64,000 nt of DNA from Streptomyces chartreusis NRRL 3882 (lineage in GTDB: Bacteria; Actinomycetota; Actinomycetes; Streptomycetales; Streptomycetaceae). The stretch is taken from the NCBI RefSeq assembly GCF_900236475.1, contig NZ_LT963352.1, positions 1,426,001 to 1,490,000 of the forward strand, given 5' to 3'. This document shows positions 25,732-35,217 of this stretch, one piece after another (the first letter of the stretch is position 1; each line of letters begins with the position of its first letter). Under the pieces are notes generated by a model that saw nothing but the letters and a program-made list of their open reading frames with translations, searched no databases and was not told the DNA's origin. The translations under genes and the position numbers were made by a program.

Positions 25732-27120
25732 CTACCCGGCGCGCTGGGCACGAATCATGTCCCGGTACCAGTAGTAGCTGGACTTCGGGATCCGCCGCAG
25801 ATCGTCGTAGTCGACGTAGACCAGTCCGAACCTCTTCGCATAGCCGTAGGCCCACTCGAAGTTGTCCAGCAGGGACCAGCAGAAGTAACCGCGGACGTCC
25901 ACTCCCTCCGCCATGGCGGCCTGGAGCGCCCCGAGATGGGCGTCGACGAACTCGATGCGTTCGGGGTCGGGAACGGAGCCCGTCGCGTCGACGACGTCGC
26001 GGTACGCCGCGCCGTTCTCGGTGATGTAGACCGGAGGCAGTGCGTAGTCCTCGTCGAGCCGGCGCAACAGCCTGGTCATCGCGGCCGGTTCGACCGGCCA
26101 CCCCATCGCGGTGCGCGGCAGCTCCGCCGGCGCCACGCGCTCCACGTCGATGTCGGCCGCCGTCCGGAAGGCGGGGTCCGGGTCCGCCGTGGGCGCGTAC
26201 TTGGCGTAGGCCGGTGCGTAGACGTTCACCCCGAGGAAGTCCAGGGGCTGCCGGATCAGCGCGAGGTCGTCCGCATCGCGGAATCCGAAGTCGCTGATCT
26301 GCGACCACACCTCCGGTTCCCCCTTGGGCCAGGTTCCGCCCAGGAGCGGATCGGTGAACACCCGGTTCTGGAGAAGGTCGAGCCGCTCGGCGGCGGACAG
26401 ATCGGCCGGGTCCTCCGAAGCCGGCGTGACGTCGCTGAGGTTGAGGGTGATGCCGAACTTCTCCTCGCCACGTTGCTGTGCCCGCATCGCCCGCACGGCG
26501 AGTCCGTGCCCGACCATCAGGTGATGTGCGGCCGCCAGTGCTCCATGTCCTTCCCGGGCGCCGGGAGCGTGTTCGCCGGTGGCGTGCCCCAGGAAGGCGA
26601 CGCAGTAGGGCTCGTTGAGGGTCGTCCACCAGGTGACGCGGTCGCCGAGCGCGTCGTGCACGAGCGCGGCGTACTCGGCGAAGCGCTCGGCGGTGTCCCG
26701 GACGCGCCACCCGCCACGCTCCTCCAGGGCCTGGGGCAGGTCCCAGTGATAGAGCGTCGGCCATGGTTCCACTCCCTCGTCGAGGAGTTCGTCGACCAGC
26801 CGCTGGTAGAAGTCGATTCCCCGGCGCTCCACCGGTCCGCGGCCCTCCGGCTGGATCCGGGGCCATGCCACCGAGAAGCGGTACGCCCCCACTCCGAGAT
26901 CACGGGTCAGCGCGATGTCCTCGCGGAACCGGTGGTAGTGGTCGCAGGCGACGTCACCGTTGTCCCCCCGGGCGATGGTCCCCGGCGTGTGGGAGAAGAC
27001 GTCCCAGATGGATCGGCCGCGGCCGTCCTCGTCGACGGCTCCTTCGATCTGGTAGGACGCCGTCGACACTCCCCACCGGAAATCGGCCGGGAACCTACGC
27101 AAGTCCTTCTCGGCAGACAA
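25732..27120 (-). CDS. GH1 family beta-glucosidase
   Basis: About 462 residues with the GH1 N-terminal signature FRWGVSTASYQIEGA, the acid/base glutamate in TLNEP (E170 from the chosen start) and the nucleophile glutamate in YITENG; a complete catalytic set. No signal peptide, so it is cytoplasmic. TTG 27120 lies behind AAAGGG; the frame also opens at GTG 27159, directly after the alcohol dehydrogenase stop. Last gene of the minus-strand sugar operon. It may remove glucose from a glucosylated intermediate or product, or supply sugar from glucosides. Confidence 0.9.
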   Translation of the reverse strand: MSAEKDLRRFPADFRWGVSTASYQIEGAVDEDGRGRSIWDVFSHTPGTIARGDNGDVACDHYHRFREDIALTRDLGVGAYRFSVAWPRIQPEGRGPVERRGIDFYQRLVDELLDEGVEPWPTLYHWDLPQALEERGGWRVRDTAERFAEYAALVHDALGDRVTWWTTLNEPYCVAFLGHATGEHAPGAREGHGALAAAHHLMVGHGLAVRAMRAQQRGEEKFGITLNLSDVTPASEDPADLSAAERLDLLQNRVFTDPLLGGTWPKGEPEVWSQISDFGFRDADDLALIRQPLDFLGVNVYAPAYAKYAPTADPDPAFRTAADIDVERVAPAELPRTAMGWPVEPAAMTRLLRRLDEDYALPPVYITENGAAYRDVVDATGSVPDPERIEFVDAHLGALQAAMAEGVDVRGYFCWSLLDNFEWAYGYAKRFGLVYVDYDDLRRIPKSSYYWYRDMIRAQRAG

Positions 27121-27159
27121 TGTTTGCAGCCCTTTCCCTCGAAACAGCGGGCAGAACAC

Positions 27160-28203
27160 TCACGTGCCGATCGTCGTGGCGTCGATGACGAGGCGGTACC
27201 GCGCGTCGCCGTCCCGGACACGGCGGTACGCCCACTCGATCTCCGCCGCGTCGACCACTTCCACCTCCGTGGAGATGTCGTTCTCCGCGCAGAACCGGAG
27301 CATCTCCTTGGTCTCGGCCGACCCTCCGATCATCGAACCGGCGATGGCCCTGTTCCCCGCGATGAGCGAGAACGGGTCACAGCTGAGCGGGACCCCCGGG
27401 GCTCCGATGTTGACCAGGACCCCTCCGGGCCGGAGCGCGGCGAGGTAAGGGTCCATGTCCAGCGGCGCCGAGACGGTGTTCAGCATCAGGTCGAACCGGT
27501 TCCGGGAACCGCCGAGACCGGATGGGCCCTCGGTCGCCAGGTGGTCGACCGCTCCCAGCCGCCGGGCGTCGGCACGTTTCTCGCCGCCACGGCTGAGGGC
27601 GGTGACCTCGGCCCCCATCGCGGCCGCCATTCTCACCGCCAGGTGCCCCAGCCCGCCGATGCCGACGACGGCGACCTTCCGGCCGGCGACCGGACCCCAG
27701 CGGCGCAGTGGCGAGTACACCGTGATCCCGGCGCACAGGAGCGGGGCGGCACCACTGAGCTCGATGCCGTCCGGGATGCGGTGCACGAACGGCTCCCGGA
27801 CGACGATGCTCCGGCTGTACCCGCCGTAGGTCAACGATCCGTCGTAGGCACGGGAGTTGTATGTTTCGACGACCCCGTCGACGCAGAACTGCTGCTGGTG
27901 GCCGACGCAGTGCTCACAAGTCCCGCAGGAGTCGACCATCACGCCGACGCCGACGCGATCTCCCACCCGGTACGCCGACACGTCCTCACCCACGGCGCCG
28001 ACCACGCCGGAGATCTCGTGTCCCGGGACCATCGGGAAGACTCCGTTGTCCCAGTCCCCCTGGACCCGGTGGAGGTCGCTGTGGCAGATCCCGGTGAAGG
28101 CGATATCGATCTGCACGTCGTCGCCACGCGGTTCGCGCCGGTCGAGCGTCGTGGGGACGAAGGGGCCGCCCGCGACGTCGACGGCCAGAGCGGGCGTCTT
28201 CAT
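27160..28203 (-). CDS. Zinc-dependent alcohol dehydrogenase (cinnamyl-alcohol-dehydrogenase type)
   Basis: 347 residues. Catalytic zinc site in GICHSDLHRVQGDW and GHEI, the structural-zinc cysteine cluster CGTCEHC...C, and the nucleotide motif VGIGGLGHLAV. This is the CAD/YahK group of NADP-dependent medium-chain dehydrogenases. In validamycin-type pathways, MDR enzymes of this general superfamily act on cyclitol ketones, so action on a valiolone derivative is a reasonable guess. Start at ATG 28203; the upstream open frame is not supported. Confidence 0.88.
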   Translation of the reverse strand: MKTPALAVDVAGGPFVPTTLDRREPRGDDVQIDIAFTGICHSDLHRVQGDWDNGVFPMVPGHEISGVVGAVGEDVSAYRVGDRVGVGVMVDSCGTCEHCVGHQQQFCVDGVVETYNSRAYDGSLTYGGYSRSIVVREPFVHRIPDGIELSGAAPLLCAGITVYSPLRRWGPVAGRKVAVVGIGGLGHLAVRMAAAMGAEVTALSRGGEKRADARRLGAVDHLATEGPSGLGGSRNRFDLMLNTVSAPLDMDPYLAALRPGGVLVNIGAPGVPLSCDPFSLIAGNRAIAGSMIGGSAETKEMLRFCAENDISTEVEVVDAAEIEWAYRRVRDGDARYRLVIDATTIGT

Positions 28204-28237
28204 GACCGGGACCCCGCCGGTCCTGCGGGACAGCTGG

Positions 28238-30316
28238 TCACGACTCACCTCGCAGCCATGCGACCTGTTCCGCGGACAGGTCGATCTCGACGGCCCTGAA
28301 GCTCGCGCGCGACTCCGCGAGCGTCTTGGGCCCGTACATGGCGAACGTGGGGAAGGGCTGGTGCAGTACATAAGCCACGGCGATCGCCGAGGGCGAGACT
28401 CCGTGGTCACGGGCCAGCTTCTCGGCTCGCCGCTTCCGCTCGAAGTTCTCGCACCCGTAGAAGCACCGCACCAGCAGTTCGTCGGTCAGGTCCGAGGGAT
28501 CGGCCCGGACGAAGAAGTTGCGGGAGCGGGCCGACCAGGCGAGCAGGGGCATCTGCCGTTCGGTCAGCCAGCGCATCGACTCCGCGTCGCACGCGTCCAG
28601 GCAGCCGGGCCACGGCAAGTCGTGGGGCTCGGCGAGACCGAAGTAGTTGCTGAGCACCGAGAAGCCGCGTTTGCCGTTGGCGCGTGCCCAGGCGTTGGCC
28701 TCCTCCACCCGTTGGATCGACCAGTTCGAGCCGCCGAAGACGCGCACCAGGCCGGCGTCCGCGTGCTCGTTGAGGACGTCGACGAACTCGCCGGCCGGTA
28801 TGTCCTCGTTGTCGCGGTGCAGCAGGTAGACATCGAGGTGACCGGTGCCCTGTCTGTCCAGGGACTCCAGGAGCTGACGGCTCAGCGCCTCCGGGTTGCA
28901 GTCCGGCGTGTGGGCACCCTTGCCGATCACCACCACGTCGTCACGGATGCCACGGTCGGCGATCCACTTGCCCAGTCGGCGCTCGGCCTGGCCGTCGAGA
29001 TAGAAGTGGGCGGTGTCGAACACGTTGCCGCCGAGCGTGACGTAGTGGTCGAACAGCGCGGACGCGGTGGAGAGATCGGGCTGGTGGTCGCATCCCATGA
29101 CGATCCGCGAGAGCGGCTTGTCCAGCCCCTCGATCCGCCCCGGGCCGCGGTGGTCCGCCCCACCGACCGGCGCGGGGACACTCAGCGGGTACGCGGACAC
29201 CGTGGTGATCGTCGCGTCGTCCCGCTCGAACGGGTAGCGGACCCCGATCGCCGCGCGCCACCGGTCGAGAGCCGCGGTGTTCCCCAGGGAGTCTTCATTG
29301 CTGAGCTGCTCCGGCTCCGGGCCGCGCACGCTCTCGGCGAAGGCGTCCATCTGAAGCGCGTACGCGCCCGACGCAGGGAACGTGCGCTGTTCCGGCAGGT
29401 GTCCGACACGGCGGATGATCACCTGAGGACTCGTGGAGAGCGCCCAGGGGTCGAGCATCTCGATCGTGCCCTTCGACCCGACGATCTGCACGGTGTTGTT
29501 GTCGACCATGCGCACACCGGTCCGCAAGGACGCCGTCACCCCGTTGCCGAACCGCATCCGCGCGATCGCCCACTCGTCGACGCCGGCTTCGCCTACGCTC
29601 CCGTCGGCGGTGAGGCTCACCGGCTCAAGGAAGTCGACTCCCGCCGCGGCACCCGCGATCGCACGCGCGATGGACATCGGATAACACCCGACATCCAGGA
29701 TCCCGCCACCGGCGAGCTGCGGATCGAACAGACGCCCGGTGAGGCCTCCCGCGTCGGGGATGACCAGGTCGGCGGTGACGATCGTGGGCGCCTTCGGGTC
29801 GGTGGGTACGAAGAAGGCGAATCCCGCGTCGATGTGACGCACCTCGCCGATCTCACCGGTGCGCACGAGTTCACGGGCCGCGGCCATTTGCGGGTGGAAA
29901 CGGAACATCATGGCCTCGACCACGCGGACTCCGGTGTGCTGCGCGGCGTCCACGACCGCCATCGCCTGCGCGTGGTTGACCGTCAGCGGCTTCTCGCACA
30001 GCACGTGCTTGCCGGCTGCGACGGCCCGCATGGCGAGCCGGGCGTGCGTGGTGTGGACCGTGGCGATGTAGACCGCGTCCACCTGGGCAGAGCTGAGCAC
30101 GTCGTCTTCGGTGCCCCAGATCGGGTCGCCCGCGAAGAGGTCGCCGACCTCGTCGCAGAGCAGGCGGGCCTGCTCCGGATCTCGGTCGCCGATCGCGCGC
30201 AGCTCGCACCGCCGGCTGTCCGGCAACTGTTTCAGGAACCGGCGCGCCATGTTTCCGGAGCCGAGGATCGCCAGGCGCAGTGCGGCCGAGTCCTTCTCGT
30301 TCTTGATCGTGGGCAT
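28238..30316 (-). CDS. Gfo/Idh/MocA oxidoreductase fused to aldo/keto reductase
   Basis: 692 residues in two enzymes. Residues 1 to about 350: Rossmann motif GSGNMA, LCEKPL and the C-terminal sheet domain of Gfo/Idh/MocA sugar and inositol dehydrogenases. Residues about 380-692: an aldo/keto reductase barrel with the whole catalytic tetrad visible, D and Y in FDTAHFY, K in VIGKG and H in LLHRDN. A single protein carrying two NAD(P)-dependent dehydrogenases could epimerise a sugar or cyclitol by oxidation and re-reduction, recycling cofactor. It lies between the glycosyltransferase and the alcohol dehydrogenase genes. No frame break is seen. Confidence 0.85.
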   Translation of the reverse strand: MPTIKNEKDSAALRLAILGSGNMARRFLKQLPDSRRCELRAIGDRDPEQARLLCDEVGDLFAGDPIWGTEDDVLSSAQVDAVYIATVHTTHARLAMRAVAAGKHVLCEKPLTVNHAQAMAVVDAAQHTGVRVVEAMMFRFHPQMAAARELVRTGEIGEVRHIDAGFAFFVPTDPKAPTIVTADLVIPDAGGLTGRLFDPQLAGGGILDVGCYPMSIARAIAGAAAGVDFLEPVSLTADGSVGEAGVDEWAIARMRFGNGVTASLRTGVRMVDNNTVQIVGSKGTIEMLDPWALSTSPQVIIRRVGHLPEQRTFPASGAYALQMDAFAESVRGPEPEQLSNEDSLGNTAALDRWRAAIGVRYPFERDDATITTVSAYPLSVPAPVGGADHRGPGRIEGLDKPLSRIVMGCDHQPDLSTASALFDHYVTLGGNVFDTAHFYLDGQAERRLGKWIADRGIRDDVVVIGKGAHTPDCNPEALSRQLLESLDRQGTGHLDVYLLHRDNEDIPAGEFVDVLNEHADAGLVRVFGGSNWSIQRVEEANAWARANGKRGFSVLSNYFGLAEPHDLPWPGCLDACDAESMRWLTERQMPLLAWSARSRNFFVRADPSDLTDELLVRCFYGCENFERKRRAEKLARDHGVSPSAIAVAYVLHQPFPTFAMYGPKTLAESRASFRAVEIDLSAEQVAWLRGES

Positions 30317-30370
30317 GTCCGTCCTCGATTCGTTGGGGCCGACGGTGGCCGGGAGACGATGCGCCGGGAT

Positions 30371-32311
30371 CTACGACACGGCCAGTTCCGCCCAGGCCGC
30401 TCCGCCGTCGTACCTGGTCACCAGCACCGCGAGAGTCGAGGCGCCCCGGTGCGGAACATGCCCTGCGAAGGAGCCGTCCGGTTGCGGATCGAGCGCCACG
30501 ACCTCCGGTGGTGAACCGGGGAAGACGACTTCGACCTGCGTGGCTTCGGTGTCGTCCCACCGAACGAGGACGTGGTCCCGTTCCGGTACGGCCGTTCCGC
30601 ACCGTTCGGCGCTCGGCGCGTCTTTGCCGGGCTCGGGAAACGACGTCGCCAGCGCGGCCGAGGGGACCTCGCCCCGCAGGCACGCGTCGAACACCGTGAG
30701 GAAGCGCCGGGCCACGGCGTCCCAGGTGAACCGGCGCGCCACCGCCACAGCTCTCGCCCGGAGGGCCGACACCCGTTCCGGGTCGGTTTCCATCAGCTTC
30801 ACCAGATGGCGCAGGCCCTCGTACACCTCCTGCGTCAGCAGCGGATCGTCGACACGGAACGAGCGCCGCACCGCGAGACCGGCGGCTCCAGGCGACTCGA
30901 GGTCGAACGCGTGCTGGAAGTGCGCCATGCCCCGCTGTGCCGTGGCGACCGGGATCGTTCCCGCCGACATGGCCTCGCCCATCGCCATCACGAACGTGTC
31001 CAGCTCGAACTTGGAAGGGAACACCGACAGATCGCTCGCCAGCGCCCAGTCCATCAGCTCGGTCGTCGTCCTCGCCTCGGTGCGGACCCGCACGAGGTCG
31101 GGGTACCGGGATGCCAGGCCGGTGAGGTCGGCGTCGTCGAGCGGCCCGGCGGTGAGGCAGTGCAGCAGCACGTTGCAGCGCACACCGTCGTCGAGAAGCC
31201 GCGCGACGGCCCGGAAGACCTCCTTCTGGCCCTTGTGCTGCAACGCGTAGCGCCCGGCGTGGTAGATGGTCGGCAGGCCTGGGTCCAGCCCCAGCCCGCC
31301 CAGGGTCCGGCGGCGCCGGTCGCCGGTTCGCTCGACGGTCAGCCACTCGTCGCCGATGGCGCAACCGCAGACGACCAGGCGGTCCTTGTACCGGCGCAGT
31401 TCACGCGCGACGGCGAGTTCCGCGAAGAGCTGCTCGAAGGGGGTGCCGCCCTGCGTGAGCAGGTGCTGCATCTGTCCCTCGGAGAGGAAGTCCAGTGCCG
31501 CGACCGCGCGGAGCACGACCGCGAGCGTACTGACGTGGTCCGCCGCCGACTCCGTGGACTGGTCGGCGTAGAGCGCGGTCCGCGGCAGGTACGCACGCAT
31601 GGCCCGGTGCAGGTACGAGTCCAGCGGAGGATCGACGAGTCCGTCGGTCACCGAGGCGTCGGCTCCCAGGTGTTCGAGAACTCCCCGCACTTCCGGCCCG
31701 TACACCTTCATGTTCACCGGGTGGTTCGTCTGCACCGTCGACACCACGGTGAGCCCGCGGCCGGCGAGTGCGGCCGGCAGCAGGTAGTGATAGCGGGGTT
31801 CATGGAGGTGCACCACGGTCCCCGGGGATTCCCGGTCGGCCAGATAACGGGCGGCCGCTATCTGGAAGGCCAGGGGCTTCAGGAATCCGATGTCTTTTCC
31901 CTCGTGTTCCGCCGGAGGGTAAAGAGCATCCGAATACAGATCGAGCAGGCCGCCGCTCAGGAACACGATCGGGATACCGTCCACCGTTATCCGGGAGGCG
32001 CGAACCGAGAGGCGGAGACGGACGGTTTCGGGGTGACTGTTCCAGACGCACGGGTCCAGCCGGACCGGCACCTCCTCGTCCAGCTCCCAGGGCAGATCCT
32101 CCACCGGATGCCTCGCGGCCAGAGTTCCGAGAAGACCATGAGCAGGGGTGACCGCACTCACATCATGGCCGGCGTCCCGGAACTTCCGGACCAGGTTCCA
32201 CAGATAAACCGACGTGCCCGCTCGTACGAGGCTGTCGTCGAAGCCCGTGAACTCGTAGTGGCACTCAACAATCCGCAAGGGATCAGTCCTCTTCTCGAGA
32301 GCGTGTGACAC
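30371..32311 (-). CDS. Large glycosyltransferase, GT-B fold (GT4/GT5-like)
   Basis: 646 residues. An N-terminal domain with the GTSVYLWNLVRKFRDAGHDV acceptor-loop pattern as in glycogen/starch synthases, a middle HLHEPRYHYLLP, and a nucleotide-sugar domain with YHAGRYALQHKGQKEVFRAV and FPSKFELDTFVMAMGEAMSAGTIPV, the E-x7-E region. The last 90 or so residues look like a separate beta-rich domain. Substrates are unknown; the NDP-activated carbasugar or glucose made by the adjacent operon is possible. Start GTG 32311 faces the divergent EthD-like gene; an internal TTG behind AAGAGGA is an alternative. Confidence 0.8.
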   Translation of the reverse strand: MSHALEKRTDPLRIVECHYEFTGFDDSLVRAGTSVYLWNLVRKFRDAGHDVSAVTPAHGLLGTLAARHPVEDLPWELDEEVPVRLDPCVWNSHPETVRLRLSVRASRITVDGIPIVFLSGGLLDLYSDALYPPAEHEGKDIGFLKPLAFQIAAARYLADRESPGTVVHLHEPRYHYLLPAALAGRGLTVVSTVQTNHPVNMKVYGPEVRGVLEHLGADASVTDGLVDPPLDSYLHRAMRAYLPRTALYADQSTESAADHVSTLAVVLRAVAALDFLSEGQMQHLLTQGGTPFEQLFAELAVARELRRYKDRLVVCGCAIGDEWLTVERTGDRRRRTLGGLGLDPGLPTIYHAGRYALQHKGQKEVFRAVARLLDDGVRCNVLLHCLTAGPLDDADLTGLASRYPDLVRVRTEARTTTELMDWALASDLSVFPSKFELDTFVMAMGEAMSAGTIPVATAQRGMAHFQHAFDLESPGAAGLAVRRSFRVDDPLLTQEVYEGLRHLVKLMETDPERVSALRARAVAVARRFTWDAVARRFLTVFDACLRGEVPSAALATSFPEPGKDAPSAERCGTAVPERDHVLVRWDDTEATQVEVVFPGSPPEVVALDPQPDGSFAGHVPHRGASTLAVLVTRYDGGAAWAELAVS

Positions 32312-32389
32312 AGAGTCGGGCGCTCCACTCGAACGTCACTCGAGGATCAATCGAGAAGGAATGGAGGCAGGGCAAATTCCCGGAAGCTC

Positions 32390-32419
32390 TTGACCGTTCA
32401 CTGACGTGCGGTCTTGAAT
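32390..32419 (+). promoter_or_regulatory. Candidate promoter for cyclitol operon
   Basis: TTGACC at 32390-32395 and TTGAAT at 32414-32419 with an 18-base spacer, about 30 bases upstream of the chosen TTG start of the EthD-like gene, in the gap divergent from the glycosyltransferase gene. Judged by eye only. Confidence 0.4.
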
Positions 32420-32448
32420 CAGTAGCCCCATCCCTGGGGGAGAGCACA

Positions 32449-32811
32449 TTGGCAACCTTTTTTCTGGCCGTCCATACGCGCCCCGCACCAGGCAAGGAAC
32501 CCGAGTACCACCGCTGGTACGACGAATTCCATCTCGATGAGGTGCTACAGGTCCCGGACTTCGTCACTGCCGAGCGATACGCCCTCGTCGAGAGCGACGA
32601 TCCGCACGTTCTCGGCCCGGGAAGCCACCTCGCAGTGTTCACCGTCACCACGAACGACATCGCCGCCACCATGACGGCCTTCCGGCACGCGCAGAAATCG
32701 ATGGCACAGCCCGACTGCCTCGATGCCGACAGCGTCGCCCTGTCCTGGTGGCGTCCCGTCGGGAGCACCAAGGGCCGGCACAGCCATGTCTCGATGCGAG
32801 GAAAGGCTTGA
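32449..32811 (+). CDS. EthD-like dimeric alpha/beta-barrel protein
   Basis: 120 residues. ATFFLAVHTRPAPGKEPEYHRWYDEFHLDEVLQVPDF is the head of a ferredoxin-like dimeric barrel of EthD or related type, with the HRWYDEFH stretch often seen. Members are cyclases, small oxygenases or have unknown roles. TTG 32449 was chosen because GGGGGAG lies six bases ahead; the frame is open from 32305 without support and would overlap the divergent gene. First gene of the cyclitol operon, five bases before the synthase. A polyketide-type accessory protein heading a cyclitol operon is a possible link between the two modules. Confidence 0.65.
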   Translation: MATFFLAVHTRPAPGKEPEYHRWYDEFHLDEVLQVPDFVTAERYALVESDDPHVLGPGSHLAVFTVTTNDIAATMTAFRHAQKSMAQPDCLDADSVALSWWRPVGSTKGRHSHVSMRGKA

Positions 32812-32816
32812 CGAAC

Positions 32817-34082
32817 ATGACAGTCCAGTCCGATTCGACGTCAGAGGCTTTACGCCCCCGCCGCACCGTGGCGGAGCCAGCCCGCCACAGGGGGTACGCA
32901 CAGCACACCTGGCAGGTCAGCACCAGCAAGGAAGTCAGCTACGAAGTCGTACTGAGCCCCGGCCTGCTCGACCCGTCGAACTCGACGCTGGCCACCGCGG
33001 GCGGCCCGGCGGGAGCACGGTCCGGGCGCCGCCTCGTCGTGGTCGACGCCACCGTACACAGGCTGTACGGGGCGCGGATCAGCGCGTACTTCGCCCATCA
33101 GGCAGTCGAGCACGAGATATGCGTGGTCGACGCGCACGAGTCCGTGAAGAGCATGGATACGGTCTTCGAGATCGTCGCCTCGATGGACGCCTTCGGGATC
33201 TCCCGCCGCCGCGAACCCGTCATCGCCATCGGCGGCGGTGTCCTCACCGACCTGGTCGGCCTGGCCGCGAGCCTGTATCGCCGGTCCACTCCCTACATGC
33301 GCGTGCCCACCACCCTCATCGGCATGGTGGACGCGGCCATCGGCGCGAAGACCGGGGTCAACTTCCGCCGGCACAAGAACCGTCTGGGGACGTACCACCC
33401 CTCCGCCGTCACCTTGATCGACCGGGAGTTCCTGCGGACGCTCACACCCCGGCACCTGCGGAACGGGATCGCCGAGATCCTCAAGATGGCTCTGGTCAAG
33501 GACGCGGCGCTGTTCGAGCACTTGGAGGCGCACGGCCCGCGCCTCGTCGACGAGCGGATGCAGTCGGCGGGTTCGTCCGACGGCGCGGGGGTGGCGGAAG
33601 AGGTGGTGGCACGGGCCATCGGCGGCATGCTCGAAGAACTCCAGCCCAACCTCTGGGAGCACGAGTTGCAAAGGCTCGTGGACTTCGGGCACTCGTTCTC
33701 GCCGGCGATCGAGATGACGGCACTGCCCGAGTTGCTGCACGGCGAGGCCGTCTGCATCGACATGGCGTTCAGCGCCGTGCTCGCCCACCGGCGGCGGTTG
33801 CTCGACCGGGGTGACCTGACGCGGATCCTGCGCGTCATGGACCGACTGGAGCTGCCGGCCTGGCACCCGGTGTGCACACCGGAACTCATGGCCGGGGGGC
33901 TCGCCGACACCGTCAAGCACCGGGACGGCAAGCAGCTGCTGCCGTTGCCCGACGGGATCGGCCGGGTCCGCTTCGTCAACGACGTCAGCCGTACGGAGGT
34001 GGACGCGGCCCTGGACATGCTGGTGGATCTCCGCGGGGGCGCGGACGTGCCGGCCATGACGTCCGGAAAGCGAGGAGCGTGA
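32817..34082 (+). CDS. 2-epi-5-epi-valiolone synthase (sugar phosphate cyclase)
   Basis: 421 residues of the dehydroquinate-synthase-like superfamily. NAD-binding GGGVLTDL (139-146), then [34 protein letters not shown] and [10 protein letters not shown]; metal ligands E220, H292 (FGHSF) and H308 (LHGE), all in place. This set is characteristic of EEVS enzymes such as ValA and AcbC, which convert sedoheptulose 7-phosphate to 2-epi-5-epi-valiolone, the entry to C7-cyclitols. Separation from EVS and desmethyl-4-deoxygadusol synthase needs alignment, but the neighbours (ValB-, ValC-, ValD-like) fit EEVS. ATG 32817 with GAGGAAAGG ahead. Confidence 0.9.
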   Translation: MTVQSDSTSEALRPRRTVAEPARHRGYAQHTWQVSTSKEVSYEVVLSPGLLDPSNSTLATAGGPAGARSGRRLVVVDATVHRLYGARISAYFAHQAVEHEICVVDAHESVKSMDTVFEIVASMDAFGISRRREPVIAIGGGVLTDLVGLAASLYRRSTPYMRVPTTLIGMVDAAIGAKTGVNFRRHKNRLGTYHPSAVTLIDREFLRTLTPRHLRNGIAEILKMALVKDAALFEHLEAHGPRLVDERMQSAGSSDGAGVAEEVVARAIGGMLEELQPNLWEHELQRLVDFGHSFSPAIEMTALPELLHGEAVCIDMAFSAVLAHRRRLLDRGDLTRILRVMDRLELPAWHPVCTPELMAGGLADTVKHRDGKQLLPLPDGIGRVRFVNDVSRTEVDAALDMLVDLRGGADVPAMTSGKRGA

Positions 34083-34083
34083 C

Positions 34084-35217
34084 ATGGACGGCGTACGCGC
34101 GGTTCTCCTGGCCGGTGGCGAGGGCCGCCGCATGGGCCCTCTCGGCCGCGGCCGGCTGAAACCTCTGGTCCCCTTCGGCGGCACCAGCCGGCTGATCGAC
34201 TTCAGCCTGGCCAACGCCCGCCGCTCCGGCTTCCGGGAGGTGCTGCTGCTGTCACAGTACGAGGAGCGACGCCTCATGGATGATCTTCAGGCGGTCTGGA
34301 ACGGGAGCCCGGGCGACTTCCGTGTGCATTTCGGCCCGTACGACGAGGCGTACCGGCAGGCCCGGGCGAGTGTCCCTGGCGGAGGCGTTCCCGCGGCGCT
34401 GCCCGACCGCACCTGGCCCAGCGAGCGCGGCACGGCCGACGCACTGATCAAGAAGGCCGAGCACATCTTCGGTGACGACACGTCCGAGGTGCTCGTGCTG
34501 CACGCCGATCACGTCTACCGGTTCGACTACGGCGACATGATCCGCCGGCACCGTGCCGACAGGGCCGCGCTGACCGTGTCGTACCAGCGCATCGAGCGTC
34601 GCTACGTGCACCTGTTCGGCATGGTGGAGTTCGACACCGCCGGCAACCTCACCGGATTCGTCGAAAAACCGGCGCAGCCGACGAGCGACCTGGTGTTCGC
34701 CGCCTTCTGCGTCTTCGACGCTCGCGCCCTGCGCCGTCACCTGGAACGCCTGGACGGAACGGACTGGCAGCACGACATCAGCCGCGACGTCATCCCCGCC
34801 ATGCTCGCCGCCGGTGAGCGGATCCGCGGGTACGAGGTCACCGGCTACTGGGAGGACATCGGAACCGTCGAGCGTTACCACCGGGCCCACCGCGGCCTGT
34901 TGGGCGGGAGTCCGACTCTGAGCCTGGCCGAGCTGCCGCTCACCGTTCGCCCCGGGGTGCCCCGGCGATACATCGAGCGGGAGGGTGCCGTTCGTTCCAG
35001 CATCGTTCCCGGCGACTGGGTCAACGCCGGCCGGGTGGCGGAGAGCGTCGTGTATCCCGGGGTCACCGTCGGTGCCGGTGCGCGCGTGCGGGACTGTGTG
35101 CTGCTGCCCGGGACGGTGGTCCCCGAGGGTGCCGAGCTGGAATCGGCCATCCTCCTGGAGGACGGGACCGTACAGCGCTGCGACCCGGCTCCGGTGCTCG
35201 GGGGTGTCGCCTCATGA
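34084..35217 (+). CDS. Nucleotidyltransferase, GlgC/ValB-like
   Basis: 377 residues. [12 protein letters not shown] at residue 8, the [10 protein letters not shown] lysine region, [25 protein letters not shown] with the metal aspartate, and a C-terminal left-handed beta-helix part. It resembles ADP-glucose pyrophosphorylase. ValB of the validamycin pathway has this ancestry and activates valienol 1-phosphate to an NDP-carbasugar; the same role is inferred here. Starts one base after the synthase stop and overlaps the kinase gene by four bases. Confidence 0.88.
   Translation: MDGVRAVLLAGGEGRRMGPLGRGRLKPLVPFGGTSRLIDFSLANARRSGFREVLLLSQYEERRLMDDLQAVWNGSPGDFRVHFGPYDEAYRQARASVPGGGVPAALPDRTWPSERGTADALIKKAEHIFGDDTSEVLVLHADHVYRFDYGDMIRRHRADRAALTVSYQRIERRYVHLFGMVEFDTAGNLTGFVEKPAQPTSDLVFAAFCVFDARALRRHLERLDGTDWQHDISRDVIPAMLAAGERIRGYEVTGYWEDIGTVERYHRAHRGLLGGSPTLSLAELPLTVRPGVPRRYIEREGAVRSSIVPGDWVNAGRVAESVVYPGVTVGAGARVRDCVLLPGTVVPEGAELESAILLEDGTVQRCDPAPVLGGVAS

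Noticed and set aside
24907..28299. A 1130-codon open frame on the plus strand
   Set aside because: It covers the TAXI gene in another frame and then runs antisense through the beta-glucosidase and alcohol dehydrogenase genes, whose protein motifs are clear. Such long antisense frames are expected at this GC content.
27857..30514. An 885-codon plus-strand frame
   Set aside because: Antisense to the alcohol dehydrogenase and fusion dehydrogenase genes; no recognisable domain.
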